A stretch of 64,000 bases of DNA from Crithidia fasciculata (taxonomy: Eukaryota > Euglenozoa > Kinetoplastea > Trypanosomatida > Trypanosomatidae), in the NCBI GenBank assembly GCA_000331325.2, contig CM003435.1:1539001-1603000 (forward strand). Reading direction: 5' to 3'. Under the pieces are notes generated by a model. That model did no database searches. It saw only the letters and a program-made list of their open reading frames with translations, and was not told the DNA's origin. The translations under genes and the position numbers were made by a program. Of the stretch, positions 41,101-49,970 are shown piece after piece. Position 1 is the stretch's first letter, and every line of letters begins with the position of its first letter.

Positions 41101-41231
41101 TCGAGGTCGAGCTGCAGTGCCGTATGTGCGCGGCTAAACTTATTTGCCGCGAGCCACCGCAGCACCTCCTCGGCAGTGAGCTCCTTTACAGTGCTGGGTG
41201 CGCCAGGACTGCCACTACACGCGGGGTCCAT
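38133..41231 (-). CDS. RELCH-like LisH/HEAT-repeat protein
   Basis: ATG at 41231, 1,032 residues. Residues ~18-48 form a LisH motif (EEVLRWLAANKFSRAHTAL). A short coiled coil follows at ~118-155 (ELEKRIDDLGENCARLRTR). The remainder is HEAT solenoid. The segment DPMRKDILLPLLRTVAVFGS, then the ERRLLALDCAAAVAPLL repeat, then the LLRPLCEDEASAVRRELPRC repeat, follow the pattern of RELCH (KIAA1468). In animals RELCH is a Rab11 effector that tethers recycling endosomes to the Golgi for cholesterol transfer. Ser/Ala/Thr-rich loops, for example at ~310-345, interrupt the repeats. A strong trans-splice acceptor lies 24 bases upstream. Role in trypanosomatids is inference. Confidence 0.75.
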   Translation of the reverse strand: MDPACSGSPGAPSTVKELTAEEVLRWLAANKFSRAHTALQLDLEFRLPSCSAASGEDSRSTSPPLPLQQELANSVEEALTAYQQLAGESSIYTLLEHWDPHLLSTYHERRCMGGNGLERSELEKRIDDLGENCARLRTRERELDAQLKLTVTIIAERLQALVASVDPMRKDILLPLLRTVAVFGSSSSIRAAARHMTLTLYKRPTIEHRLAIVQEWLRIARDAPLRSLEQELIPELYSLVNAPVFERRLLALDCAAAVAPLLRQSPQVRYSLCQGLLRPLCEDEASAVRRELPRCLSLLWGDAASSGAGSTNANTSGGDNAAAQSTTVSAAAAAASTAQIHTAGATAAVSLAPAQQAFVMETLVHLATDAGSRTVRQAAQTQLCEVLYPVFLSDGVLLTQFVPLLLTVIGMEATQTLLQRKPTTRSSAASAAAAESRKSDVDETAAAVASALSLSNVLTLVQLVQVALRCVAAEVVHAREEEGRHGERGQQGAAPTAATALANTYVHVVLPTAHNLLTPLLSKLHYGSLLRGEDGDNSSSGGVGGGVSGRQDPATQLCGPLCALCAALASLVPLLGAAAWDKVADFLKSSLTDHLPPGSTVSLRGGAADTATASSSSSFALAAPHDSSQGPQELLRGRRLFVYAYFVLLSGDAGAFTDRAEPRIEEDGGAVGSSFSSAHQGLPSRCLQQEGLRFLAHQIRLESDNLTSPRTTAMTTCVHCIASLAPFALESHEVSSGLTALTRFLVASPDPRLRLTAVVLVHDACAAIANERLKVTLLIEPLLPLLEDLLPLVQEAALTGILSSAIALTEPRAQEKAIRPVLRVADVAGCTSRFTCCVLMQWDQLMQRMPAEPREALLYPQLSALMDRLAEQYVERVSQVGMAPPPPLSQPVPASTAGAGSSLSAAPSTSFAGHVDCAAAAPRVVSCEPQDRSVEQWESTMLILQALLHNILRCAVVTPTLVARYLLPGIQQLASEGVLSACSANVRTRWQRLLKNYLLFAESNASRYSSGGVHSSAGNLLDRVKDELKRRL

Positions 41232-41966
41232 TTTGCTGAGCTACACATGCGGGTTCTACAAAGAAAAAAAAGAAGAGAGAAGAAGTCGACGTGAGTGCGC
41301 ACGCGAACGTGTTGCTGTGTGCCGCAAAAAAAATCAAGGAGCGACACGTGTCGGTGATGAAAATAATGAGAATCAAAGAAAGGCAGACAGAGAGTGCAGA
41401 AAAGAAACTAGTGCAAAAAGGAAAAGTCAATGAGGCCCTCGCAGACTCTCCTGCCCGCCAAGCAATGGCAGAGCAAGTGTTGTTAAGCTGCCACCGCAGC
41501 TATCAAATCCAGCGATTCGCTTCGCCCGCTGGCAAGCCGGAAGAGGCCTTTGCAGTCCGTCCTGCACATATACTGCTTCAGCTATACACTCATTTTTCTT
41601 TTTCCTTACTCGGTGATTGTGTGTTCATGTGCACTCACAAGCGAGGCGGCACGAGCCTCGAGTTGGACATCCGTGAGTAAAACAAAAACGAGATGGAAGA
41701 ACAAGCTCTTGGTGGTTGGAGAGCGACAAGGGACAACAAAAAAGAGGAAGAGTCAACCCGCTGCACGGACTTCCAAATAAGTCAGAGATAGATACTGTAC
41801 ATCGCAACCGCCAAAGACGTGACGCACTCCTGCGTCAACAACAAAAGTAGAAAAAGAAGAAGAGAGAGCAGCAACAACAACAACATCTGGTGTTCCACAT
41901 CGTTACGGCCTTGCAGCAATCAGGCAGACTCGTGGCGTTCTGAATAGGAGAGGAGGACAGAGTACG
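41232..41966. other. Intergenic region, four-repeat gene to RELCH-like gene
   Basis: Apart from the RELCH splice acceptor it shows UTR-like, A/G-rich sequence. No gene seen. Confidence 0.6.
41256..41285 (-). promoter_or_regulatory. Spliced-leader acceptor of the RELCH-like gene
   Basis: The coding strand has an almost unbroken 26-base pyrimidine tract ending in GTAG (AG at 41256-41257), 24 bases upstream of the ATG at 41231. This is one of the clearest trans-splice sites in the window and supports the start. Confidence 0.7.
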
Positions 41967-42557
41967 TCACGACGTCACGCCTTCGCCCTTCGTCATTTTA
42001 TCCGCAGATGCGGCCAGCTCCGCCGTCGTGCGCGTCGCCGCCGGCATCTTCCGCGCCGTAACGTACTTCTCATACAAGTCGATGTGCTTCTTCCGCTCCC
42101 GCTCCATCCCCTCGCGGTAGAGGCGATCCGCCGTCGTCGCCTGCTCCTCCTTTGTCAGCTTACGGCTGCTCCGTGCGTAGTGCGACGTCTCCTGCCTCAT
42201 CAGCTCATCGAAATTCTTCTTCTTGAGCGCCACAGTTTCGTCGTACAGGTGCTGCACCAACGCGTCCTCCTCCGCGCGAGTGATGGAGGTGACGGTCATC
42301 GTGCTGTCCTTCTTGGCGGCGGCCTCCATCTGCCGCGCTGTCTCCTCCCGCTCGCGTTGACGGCGCTCGAGAGACTCGTCGTAGAGGTGGTGGATGCGCT
42401 TGTCCAGTGCCTCCTGGGTAATGGTGTGGCGGGGGGCCAGCGGCTTCAGCTCAGCAGCGGGACGGGTGCTGCGGGTGAGGCGGTCGACGCTTTTTTGCAT
42501 CTCGCTGCCCGTCAGCCGCTTCGGCGTGGGGCAGCGGTCGTCGTCGTCCGAGTACAT
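41967..42557 (-). CDS. Small conserved protein with four ~45-residue helical repeats
   Basis: The start chosen is the ATG at 42557 (MYSDDDD), 12 bases downstream of a perfect T12-CAG splice acceptor. The longer frame through that acceptor is rejected because it would translate the T run. The protein has 196 residues and is highly charged. A unit recurs at ~14, ~45, ~91 and ~133: (I/L)T..E, then ten or so residues, then HLYDES, HLYDET or RLYREG followed by a basic helix (ERRQRERE, LKKKNFDEL, ERERKKHIDLYEKY). The first copy is degenerate. No enzyme motif or membrane segment. A cytoskeletal or flagellar role is plausible from composition only; function unknown. Confidence 0.8.
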   Translation of the reverse strand: MYSDDDDRCPTPKRLTGSEMQKSVDRLTRSTRPAAELKPLAPRHTITQEALDKRIHHLYDESLERRQREREETARQMEAAAKKDSTMTVTSITRAEEDALVQHLYDETVALKKKNFDELMRQETSHYARSSRKLTKEEQATTADRLYREGMERERKKHIDLYEKYVTARKMPAATRTTAELAASADKMTKGEGVTS

Positions 42558-44351
42558 GTATGGCGCGGCTGAAAAAAAAAAAAGTGAGTAAAAAAGAGAA
42601 TCGATTTCGTCTTGGAAAGTACGAAAAGACGTGGCTGTCGAGGTCGGCGGGAGGCGTGAAGTATCTGCCCTCGCCTGTGCTGTTTTGACGCAGAGAAAAG
42701 AGAAAAGAGAGAAGAGATATGCAAGCTGACGAGTCGCACGGAAAACCAGTTGGACATTGCAAAAGTGTTTGGGAATGAGAAGGCGAGAGAGTAGACGATC
42801 ACCATTCATGTCTGTGCGCCACAGGAGACTATACTCGTGAAAGCAAGCTCAGCGCGGCGACGCCACTGTGAGGAAGGGCAGACGGCCATACCAGCTTTTC
42901 ATTTCTTTAGTGTTTCGCCAAAATGAAATCGAGTCTTTGCCTCTCTCGATAGCGTTGTCCTTTCTTCTCTTTTTCCTCAATTTCTGTTTATCTTTCCCGT
43001 CCTTTTTTGGCTTCCTTTACACAGGCAGAAAAGATGTCTTTTATTACAATACTTTGAACTTGCTTTTCCTGTATTTTTTATTATTGGGCTTGCCGACGGT
43101 AACGGGAAAGAGCCAGGCGACTGGAACTGTTACTGGACGGGCAACTATAAGAGAGAAAAAAAAACGCACTAGAAGCGATAGCCAGTCAAGTAAACAAGAG
43201 TCGCAAGACGCCGCGCTCCTTCCAACACGGAGGAAGAGATAGAAAGAAAAAAAAAGAATGGTGGGCAGTAAAGGTTTATTTGTTTTGTTTTGATTCCGCA
43301 TGGAACACGGGAGGGACAAACAAAACGAATAAGAGATATGAGAATCGTCAGGGTAACAAATAGATGGGGGAGAGAGAGAAAATGCGAGAAAACAGTGGAG
43401 GCGAGAGAGTAAGCAGAACAGCATTGACCACGCGGGAGAATTTCTAAAATAGAGATAGAAACGTGGAAGCGCAATGGAGATCCGCACTCGTACATCGGTA
43501 CCAAAAGAACAGCAAAAAAGAAAGTGCACACGCTACACAAGACCTTATGAAACAGACAGAAACGCACTGAAGAACTCTAAAGAAACAACTGGGCGGATAA
43601 ACAAGTGAAAAAGAGAGAACGGAGTATTCGAGACTCGCACAAATAGAAGTACGCCACCCGCGACTGCTACCATGACAAGTGGAGGAGGTGACACAAGAAA
43701 AAAAAAAAGGAGACAAGAACAAGAGAGAGGGGAGCGGTGCAGTGACCGCAAGACCACGCAGCATGTGACAAGAATTCTTCAGCGAAAAAAAAAAAGAGTA
43801 ATTGAATAACCAGAAGAGTCTGTGTACTACAGTACATGAACACGACGCCGTCCTCCTGACAGAGTGCAAAGAGAGAGAAAGAGATAAGCGAGTGTCTTTT
43901 TCAACCTCGGCACCTGTCAAAGCGGTGATGTGAGCAACACGTACACGAAAAGAGGAAAACATGCGGCGCCGTATAAGGTGGCACCTGCACGCCACAAGTA
44001 GCGTGAACAACAAACCGAGGAGAAAACAAAAGTGCTAGAAAAGAATCGGCTTGGTACGTATTTGTATCTACATCTGTGACGAGAAAAAAGAACCAGAATG
44101 AAGGAAAAGGTTCTTTCAAAAAAAAAATTCGCCGCTGCGGCAAATTCAGCTAGTACTTATAGCGGGAAGAGGGAAAAGAGAGAAGGCGGTCCGCAGACGT
44201 GCGACGGAAGTCGCACCGGCCCTTCTCCGTTTGCTTTTTTTTTTTTTTCAACATGTCCTCTCCACTCTTCCAATCTATTTTTATGTATGGGTAAAGTTGC
44301 AGTTCCTCTGACTCTACTGTGTCGAGGTACGCCCACCACCCACTCCCTTCA
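42558..44351. other. Long intergenic region, kinase-like gene to four-repeat gene
   Basis: About 1.8 kb, strongly purine-rich on the plus strand with many A homopolymers (42572, 43155, 43240, 43700, 43790, 44120) and a T run at about 44236-44248. The frames it offers are Phe/Leu/Ser-rich on the minus strand and look like translated pyrimidine tracts. Likely the long 3' UTR of the kinase-like gene. Confidence 0.6.
42569..42583 (-). promoter_or_regulatory. Spliced-leader acceptor of the four-repeat gene
   Basis: Twelve T followed by CAG on the coding strand (AG at 42569-42570), just upstream of the ATG at 42557. It decides the start against the longer open frame. Confidence 0.75.
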
Positions 44352-47300
44352 TCACTCCGCCCGATACACGTACGCCTCTTTGAGCTCAGTGACGTTGCCC
44401 GGCGTCCACGAGAGACACAGGTAGGTGCGCAGCTCCTCCTCCGTAGGGGCCTCCACACCATAGGTGCCGTAGTAGCGGAAGAAGAGATCGTGCAGAGCAT
44501 GGAACGCGTCTTCTTGCGAATTAATGCGCAGCTTGCTGCCCCACGCCACCACCTCTTCGCTGAGCTGCCCCTTTACGTCCACGTTGCGGCAGTACAGCTC
44601 GTCCAGCGGCCAGAAGCGGCCAAAGCCGTCGTCCTCCACACAGGACGGCACCACCGTCTCACCAATGAAGGCGTTGCGCACAAGCTCCGCCACGTTCGGC
44701 TGCATCCCTTGCCCGACGTCAATCATGCAGATGAGCCGCAGAGGTGTGTCGCTGCCCTGCGCCGGAAACGCTGCCGCAGCCGCGCCGTCAGCACTGCCGG
44801 CATCGGCAGCAGAGAAGGGACTCTGCGCTGGGAAGCGCAAATACCGCACGCTCTCCTCCGATGAAAACTGGAAGGCGTAGAGGAGGCCGGCGTAGTACTG
44901 TCGTGCCAGCGCCAGCGCCGCGGCCTCCTCGGGGTGTTCGCGCAAGTAGGCAGCCTGGGTCTGGGGTAAACCCACGTAGCGGTAGCCGATGTTGTCGCCG
45001 CGGAGCTGGTGGTTCAGCATCAAGTCCAGCACCCGCCAGTCAAAGAGCGTCTTAAGAGCGAGCTGGTTGAACAGAAACTGGAAAAGCTCCCCCTCCTGCA
45101 GCGGGGTGTTGAGCAGCTGGTCGTACATCGGGTCGAAGTCCATGTCTCGTGCATCGAGGAAGCGGCCAATCGTGCCGTCCATCAGGTCCGTGACGAGGTA
45201 GCAAAGCTTCGTGGTGGCCGGGTCACGTCCGCGTCGCGCCTCCGCTGCGTCGGGGATCGGCAGGCCCACTGGCGCCACACTGCTCACAATGAAGTCGTGC
45301 GCGCGGCCGTTGTATGAGATGCTGTAGTCGTTCAGCTGGTTCGTCAGCACGTAAAAGGCGACATCAGTCAGCGACTCCCGCACGTACTGCTCGTGCGTCA
45401 TGCCGTCTGGGATGATGAGCACCTTCACCGCAACAGGGAGCCGGCGGCTGCCGTAGCTGCCCCGGTAAACCAGCCCACTCCCACCGCGGCCGAGGAATTC
45501 GAAGAGCTGGATGCCGGCTGTTGCGCCGTCAAAGATGGCACAGTTCCCCGATTGCATGTAATAGCGCCACCGCGTCACGAGGCTCTCCTGCTTTGTGAAG
45601 GGGCTCGCCGCGCCGACAAAGGACAAGTTCTGGACCGGGGCGGTCAGTCCCGAGTTCTCCAGTTCAGAGAGCGTCTCCCGCAGCGACACGTGGTTCTCCC
45701 CCACCTTCAGCACCTCGGGTGGCACCCGTCGCGGTGAACTCGCCTCTGCGGCGCCACAGTCGCTCTTCTCTGGTGACGTCGGCGCGGTGGCCGCGGCGCA
45801 CTGGCTGGCGCGTTCGAGCAGGCGGCTTGTCGCGGTGGTGGCCATCGTGTCGGCCGGCACCGCCGCCTCGGGCCTCTGCGTCATACTCGACGTCCTCACG
45901 TCTTTAAAGGCCTCCGGCTCCACCTCCCCGTTGTCGGGCACCTGCAGCGTGCTCAAGTGCACGACATCGAAAGTGCTCGCGAAAGCGTTGATGCGACTCT
46001 GGCCCATCACTGGACTCGCCACTTCGGTGCTGATAAAAGGCTCCGTCGTCCCGCTGCAGCCGTTGCCCACTGCCGAGGCGTCAAGGTCGAGCACCACGTC
46101 GTTCAAGGCGGGTGCGTGCGGCGTCCCGGCAGCGCTGGAGAGCGCCGTGTCCACCACGCTACTCTCGCGAGGGATGCAGGGCAGCTGCGTGTGGCGCGTC
46201 ACGTTCGACGGCGTCGCAGAGAAGTCGGCGGAGTCCTCCTTGTCGCGACAGGCGGAGGCAAAGGCGTCGGCGTGCGCCACCGATACGCCGCGCTTCTCCG
46301 GCAGCACAAAGAAGCGGTTGAGGGTGCTGCTGTCGCGGTCCAGCTCCGCCCCGACAGAGGCGACGCCGCAGTGGAAGAGGTAGGCCAAGGGGCTCGTGCC
46401 GTTGCCGGCGCGCCGACTGAGCGACGCACTCCACAGCTCGGCCCGTGTCGCGCGGTTGTGGTCGCCCATCTTCTCAAAGAGCAGCACGAGAGCCGCCATT
46501 GCTGCAGCGGGGCTGCTGATCTCAACCGTTGCCGCCCACTGCGCGACGGCGTGGCCGACGGCGCCGATGCATGGCAGGCTGCTGCCTCCGCCGAAGAGCG
46601 GCATCACGGCCGTCTCCTGCAGCTCGGTGGGGGTGGCAAAGAGGGGAATGACGGCGCCTTTCAGACTCAGCAGCGTGAGGAGGCGGGTGTGGGCGGGGAA
46701 GCGAAGCCACGCCTCGCGGCTCAGCGGGTGCTCAAAGGCGACGGCGCGGCTGCCGCTCGACCGCACGGCGACGAGGTCGGAGCGCAGATGCCACTCCGAC
46801 TGCCCAGGGTGACGAAATCCCAGCGTGGGAAAGCGCACGTCGAAGTAGGCGCGGAAGATGAGCTGGAGGTAAAAGAGCTGAAACACCTCGGCATCCGTGA
46901 ACGGCTGCGTCGTGAGAGAGAGCGGCTGCCGCATGACGCCCTTGCGGCTCGTCGGGAACACCACCGCCACCGGCACCGGCTCCATCTTCCGCTCGTGGCG
47001 CGCCAGCTGCAAGGTGTGGAAGGCCGACGGGGAGCAGCTCGCCATCATCTCAATCCGGGTCTGCGGCTGCGCGACGAGGTCGCCCCAGGTGCAGAGCTGC
47101 ACGGTGGCGAAGGGGAAGTGGGCCGTGTCGCAGCAGCCGGCGTCGCCGAGGGCGAGGTAGAGCGCGGCAGCCGTGCAGAAGCGCTTCCAGCACGGCACGA
47201 CCGACTTGGCAGCGTCGCTGTCGCCCATTGCGCCGCCCTCCAAGGCACGACCAAAGACCGGCCCATCGATGACAACGTTGGCTGCCCCAGCAGCGGAGAA

Positions 47301-48695
47301 CGGCGCGGACGCCGCCGCCGCCGCTGCGTTTCCCTCGGCGGGCCAGACCCCGTCCGCGTTGGCGTTCATCCCCTCGAAGGTGTGGGCCGAGCGCAGGAAG
47401 TTCATCTGCATCCCCAGCACCTCCGTCCCGGTCTGCGACTCCTGGGCGGAGATGAGCGAGGTCGTCTGGGCCCCGCTCAGCGCGCGGCTGTCCTCCTCGT
47501 GCTGCTGCAGCCGCAGCCCCTTCGCGAGGTGTGCTGGCAGCGCATCGGGTGGAATGCGGCGCTGGTCCTCCAGAGGGACGAGAAAGAACTCGGAGCCGTC
47601 CCAGAGGCAGCGGGGGGAGGCGTCGACCACGGCCTGCAGCGGACTCGCCTCACCGGCCACGACGGCGACGCGAAAACTGTGCGCCTCCACGTCGCCGAGG
47701 TGCACCGCGACGGCGTCAGGTCGGTGACGGCTGCCGCGGCGCCGCCACCGGTCCTGATCGCGCAAGGCGTTCCACCGCGACGACTCAGCCGTGCCCGTCG
47801 CAGCCGCCTCCCTCGCGCCGGCATCGGCTGGGGCAGCGGTGTGCGTGTTGGCAGAGGACCGGGAGCAGGGGAGACGGAGGTCGAGGCTGGGGAGAAAGGA
47901 GTTGAGTGGGGCGTCGTTGAAGGTGGCGGCCCCCAAGTGGCGCAGCGCATCCAGCGGGCTCTTTTTTGGCTCCGCCACACCCGAGAGGGGGAAGGGGTGG
48001 GTGCTGGTGCTCGCTGTGGTGGCGGACGGGCCGGCAGCGACGCGGCGACGGCGCAGGCGGTACGACAGCTTCGCCGGATCGTTCTGCGGCTCCAAAGAGA
48101 CCGGCGGGGGCTTCGGGGCCTCAACGGTGTGTGTTGCGGTACGCGGGGACGTCACCTTGGCCACCTTGCGCGTCAAGGTCGACTCGCCAGAGACGCTCCA
48201 TTCGGCTTGATTGTAGGGCGGCTGCCACGGCTCGAGGGAGAGGCCGGTGAAGGGCCGCCCCCGCGTCGACGACGAGGACAGCGACGACTGCAATTGCTGG
48301 TGGTGCCGCTGATGCTGGTGGCGGCGCTGCACGGTGTGGGCTGCTGCTACGGTGGCCGAGGCCTCGATGGCGGCCCGACGCTGTCGCCGCTTCTGCACGG
48401 GGCCGACGCGACCCGGCAGAGATCCTTTTGGCGGCGGTGCGGGAAGAATAATGCGTCGCAGCCCCGGCCCGTCATCCTCGACGGGCCTGTCAAACACGTT
48501 GGCAAGGCTGGAGACGAGGGAGAGCGGGAGGGAGGGCTCGGTGTGCTGCCGACTCGAGGCTATGGGAGCGAGCTCGAGCAGCGTGTTGGCAGGGTCGCGC
48601 CATGCAAAGGTCGCCGGGGCTACGTAGAAGGTCTGCAACGCATTTGCTAGATGAGCATCTCGGACTCGTGGTGCGTCGTGCACAACCGCGTGCAT
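44352..48695 (-). CDS. Large protein with C-terminal atypical (pseudo)kinase domain
   Basis: The start chosen is the ATG at 48695; the longer frame opens on TTG. The protein has 1,447 residues. The first ~1,050 include basic and Ser/Ala-rich low-complexity stretches and a folded middle (~480-760) without a recognised family. From ~1,060 a protein-kinase fold appears: glycine loop GRGGSGLVYRG, VAVKVL (VAIK lysine), a Glu-containing helix (YVRESL) and a hinge-like segment (LVTDLMDGTIGRFLD). The catalytic loop reads NHQLRGDN, with Gln1230 where HRD has its Asp, while the metal-binding Asn is kept; the DFG position reads DVG. It can probably bind nucleotide, but activity is doubtful. An unusual acceptor loop rich in Ala follows. 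Conserved-looking but unnamed; a scaffold or regulator role is inference. Confidence 0.75.
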   Translation of the reverse strand: MHAVVHDAPRVRDAHLANALQTFYVAPATFAWRDPANTLLELAPIASSRQHTEPSLPLSLVSSLANVFDRPVEDDGPGLRRIILPAPPPKGSLPGRVGPVQKRRQRRAAIEASATVAAAHTVQRRHQHQRHHQQLQSSLSSSSTRGRPFTGLSLEPWQPPYNQAEWSVSGESTLTRKVAKVTSPRTATHTVEAPKPPPVSLEPQNDPAKLSYRLRRRRVAAGPSATTASTSTHPFPLSGVAEPKKSPLDALRHLGAATFNDAPLNSFLPSLDLRLPCSRSSANTHTAAPADAGAREAAATGTAESSRWNALRDQDRWRRRGSRHRPDAVAVHLGDVEAHSFRVAVVAGEASPLQAVVDASPRCLWDGSEFFLVPLEDQRRIPPDALPAHLAKGLRLQQHEEDSRALSGAQTTSLISAQESQTGTEVLGMQMNFLRSAHTFEGMNANADGVWPAEGNAAAAAASAPFSAAGAANVVIDGPVFGRALEGGAMGDSDAAKSVVPCWKRFCTAAALYLALGDAGCCDTAHFPFATVQLCTWGDLVAQPQTRIEMMASCSPSAFHTLQLARHERKMEPVPVAVVFPTSRKGVMRQPLSLTTQPFTDAEVFQLFYLQLIFRAYFDVRFPTLGFRHPGQSEWHLRSDLVAVRSSGSRAVAFEHPLSREAWLRFPAHTRLLTLLSLKGAVIPLFATPTELQETAVMPLFGGGSSLPCIGAVGHAVAQWAATVEISSPAAAMAALVLLFEKMGDHNRATRAELWSASLSRRAGNGTSPLAYLFHCGVASVGAELDRDSSTLNRFFVLPEKRGVSVAHADAFASACRDKEDSADFSATPSNVTRHTQLPCIPRESSVVDTALSSAAGTPHAPALNDVVLDLDASAVGNGCSGTTEPFISTEVASPVMGQSRINAFASTFDVVHLSTLQVPDNGEVEPEAFKDVRTSSMTQRPEAAVPADTMATTATSRLLERASQCAAATAPTSPEKSDCGAAEASSPRRVPPEVLKVGENHVSLRETLSELENSGLTAPVQNLSFVGAASPFTKQESLVTRWRYYMQSGNCAIFDGATAGIQLFEFLGRGGSGLVYRGSYGSRRLPVAVKVLIIPDGMTHEQYVRESLTDVAFYVLTNQLNDYSISYNGRAHDFIVSSVAPVGLPIPDAAEARRGRDPATTKLCYLVTDLMDGTIGRFLDARDMDFDPMYDQLLNTPLQEGELFQFLFNQLALKTLFDWRVLDLMLNHQLRGDNIGYRYVGLPQTQAAYLREHPEEAAALALARQYYAGLLYAFQFSSEESVRYLRFPAQSPFSAADAGSADGAAAAAFPAQGSDTPLRLICMIDVGQGMQPNVAELVRNAFIGETVVPSCVEDDGFGRFWPLDELYCRNVDVKGQLSEEVVAWGSKLRINSQEDAFHALHDLFFRYYGTYGVEAPTEEELRTYLCLSWTPGNVTELKEAYVYRAE

Positions 48696-49970
48696 CGGCA
48701 AGCAGGAGGGAAAGAAAGAGAAAGTAAAAGTCAAAAGCGAGCAGCGACAAACACAACCTCTGTGCGTCAACTGCTGAGTGGCCTGAGCGGAGATGACAAA
48801 GGGAAAGAAAGAGAGAAGCCAAAATGTGGAGAGAGCACCTTGGCTGTGTCGAAAAGAAAAAGAGGAAGAAGAAAAGATCTAGAAAAAGAAGAAAAGAAAA
48901 AAGACGGTGAAGAATACGTGAATGATCTCTTTGAGAGGGTGCAACTCCGTTAAAGGAGCAAAGGCAGGGTGAATATGTACAAAGGTAAAAATGTTCGGTG
49001 GAAAAAAAAAACTAGCGGGGAAACAAAAGAAAAAGAAAGAAAACCTTATTTTTCCCTTGGAGAGGTACTGGGGGTTATAGACAGGGAAAAGCGACAAAGA
49101 CAGAAAAGTGGGAGAGAGAGAGAGAGAGAGGGAGAGTATAGAGACTGGAGGAAAGGAGACGCAGAACAGAAAAGGTGGAGGGGTATTCGCTGTGTGTAAT
49201 GCGTTTGCCCTAATTTCTCTGTGTTCTTCGTACTGCCAGTCAACAGGGAGCTGAAAATGAAAATGAAAAAAAATTGGAAACAGAGTGTAGGAGAAGAAAC
49301 CAAAAGCGTTTTCAAGAAAAAAAAAAAAACAGAGGTCACAACACCAAAGCAAAAGAGAAGGAGAAAGAGGATAGAAGTTGTTCGGCAAGGGTCAACTCAC
49401 CATAGAGCTACGGGAAAATGCGGCGTCAGAAATGCACAAGTGAAAAGAAAAGGCGCTACTACGCTATCAAACGTCGCTAATTATTATTGTGCGTTTTTTT
49501 TCCCCCATTTGGCATGTATTGTGGAAATTTGAAGAGATGAGAAATGGTGGGAGAAGAAGCGTGAAGTGAAAGAAAAAGAAAAACGGCATCTGTCGTGGCC
49601 CTCACAAACGGTTGCGGTTGGAAATGCGTGGGTGGGTGAAACTACTGAGACGCACTTCATGATTTGTGTGCCATTTTCTCGCAACTTGTCATCGTGTACT
49701 CAACAGAAAAAGGGAAAAAAAAGATTTTTGTTTCTCCCAGTGGTCGTTGGCAAATATATTTTTTTACTCGGCTTAATGAGTTTGTTACGGGTCATATGTG
49801 AGAAAGGCTGAGAGAGAAAAGCTTGAGAAATGGAAACCGCGGCTTTCGGTAGTCTGTTGCAAAGGACTTTGGCAGCGAGCAACAGCAATTTACAAAATGA
49901 AAAAGACAGACAGGGCAAACAGAGGAAGGAGGCAACACACAGAAGACACGAAAACGGCTCCGACAGCTGC
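48696..49970. other. Intergenic region, RbfA-like gene to kinase-like gene
   Basis: About 1.3 kb. The coding strand upstream of 48695 is T/C-rich for ~40 bases with no obvious AG before the ATG. A GA microsatellite lies at about 49111-49136, and A homopolymers are frequent. No gene seen. Confidence 0.6.
49111..49136. repeat. GA microsatellite
   Basis: Run of alternating G and A in an intergenic region; on the coding strand it is a CT tract that could act as a splicing pyrimidine tract. Confidence 0.7.

Noticed and set aside
39564-41294. 576-codon open frame on the plus strand
   Set aside because: Antisense shadow of the RELCH-like gene that even runs into its splice-acceptor tract.
42558-42809. 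N-terminal extension of the four-repeat protein
   Set aside because: It would translate the T12-CAG splice acceptor, and its residues (Phe/Leu/Ser) match translated pyrimidine tracts.
43044-44013. Phe/Leu/Ser-rich minus-strand frames that look like membrane proteins
   Set aside because: They arise from T-rich UTR sequence, overlap one another in different frames and have no coding-like composition.
45957-48650. 897-codon open frame on the plus strand
   Set aside because: It lies exactly opposite the kinase-like gene. GC-rich third positions remove stops from the antisense frame. Its sequence is Arg/Gly/His-rich without any domain, and all other genes are on the minus strand.
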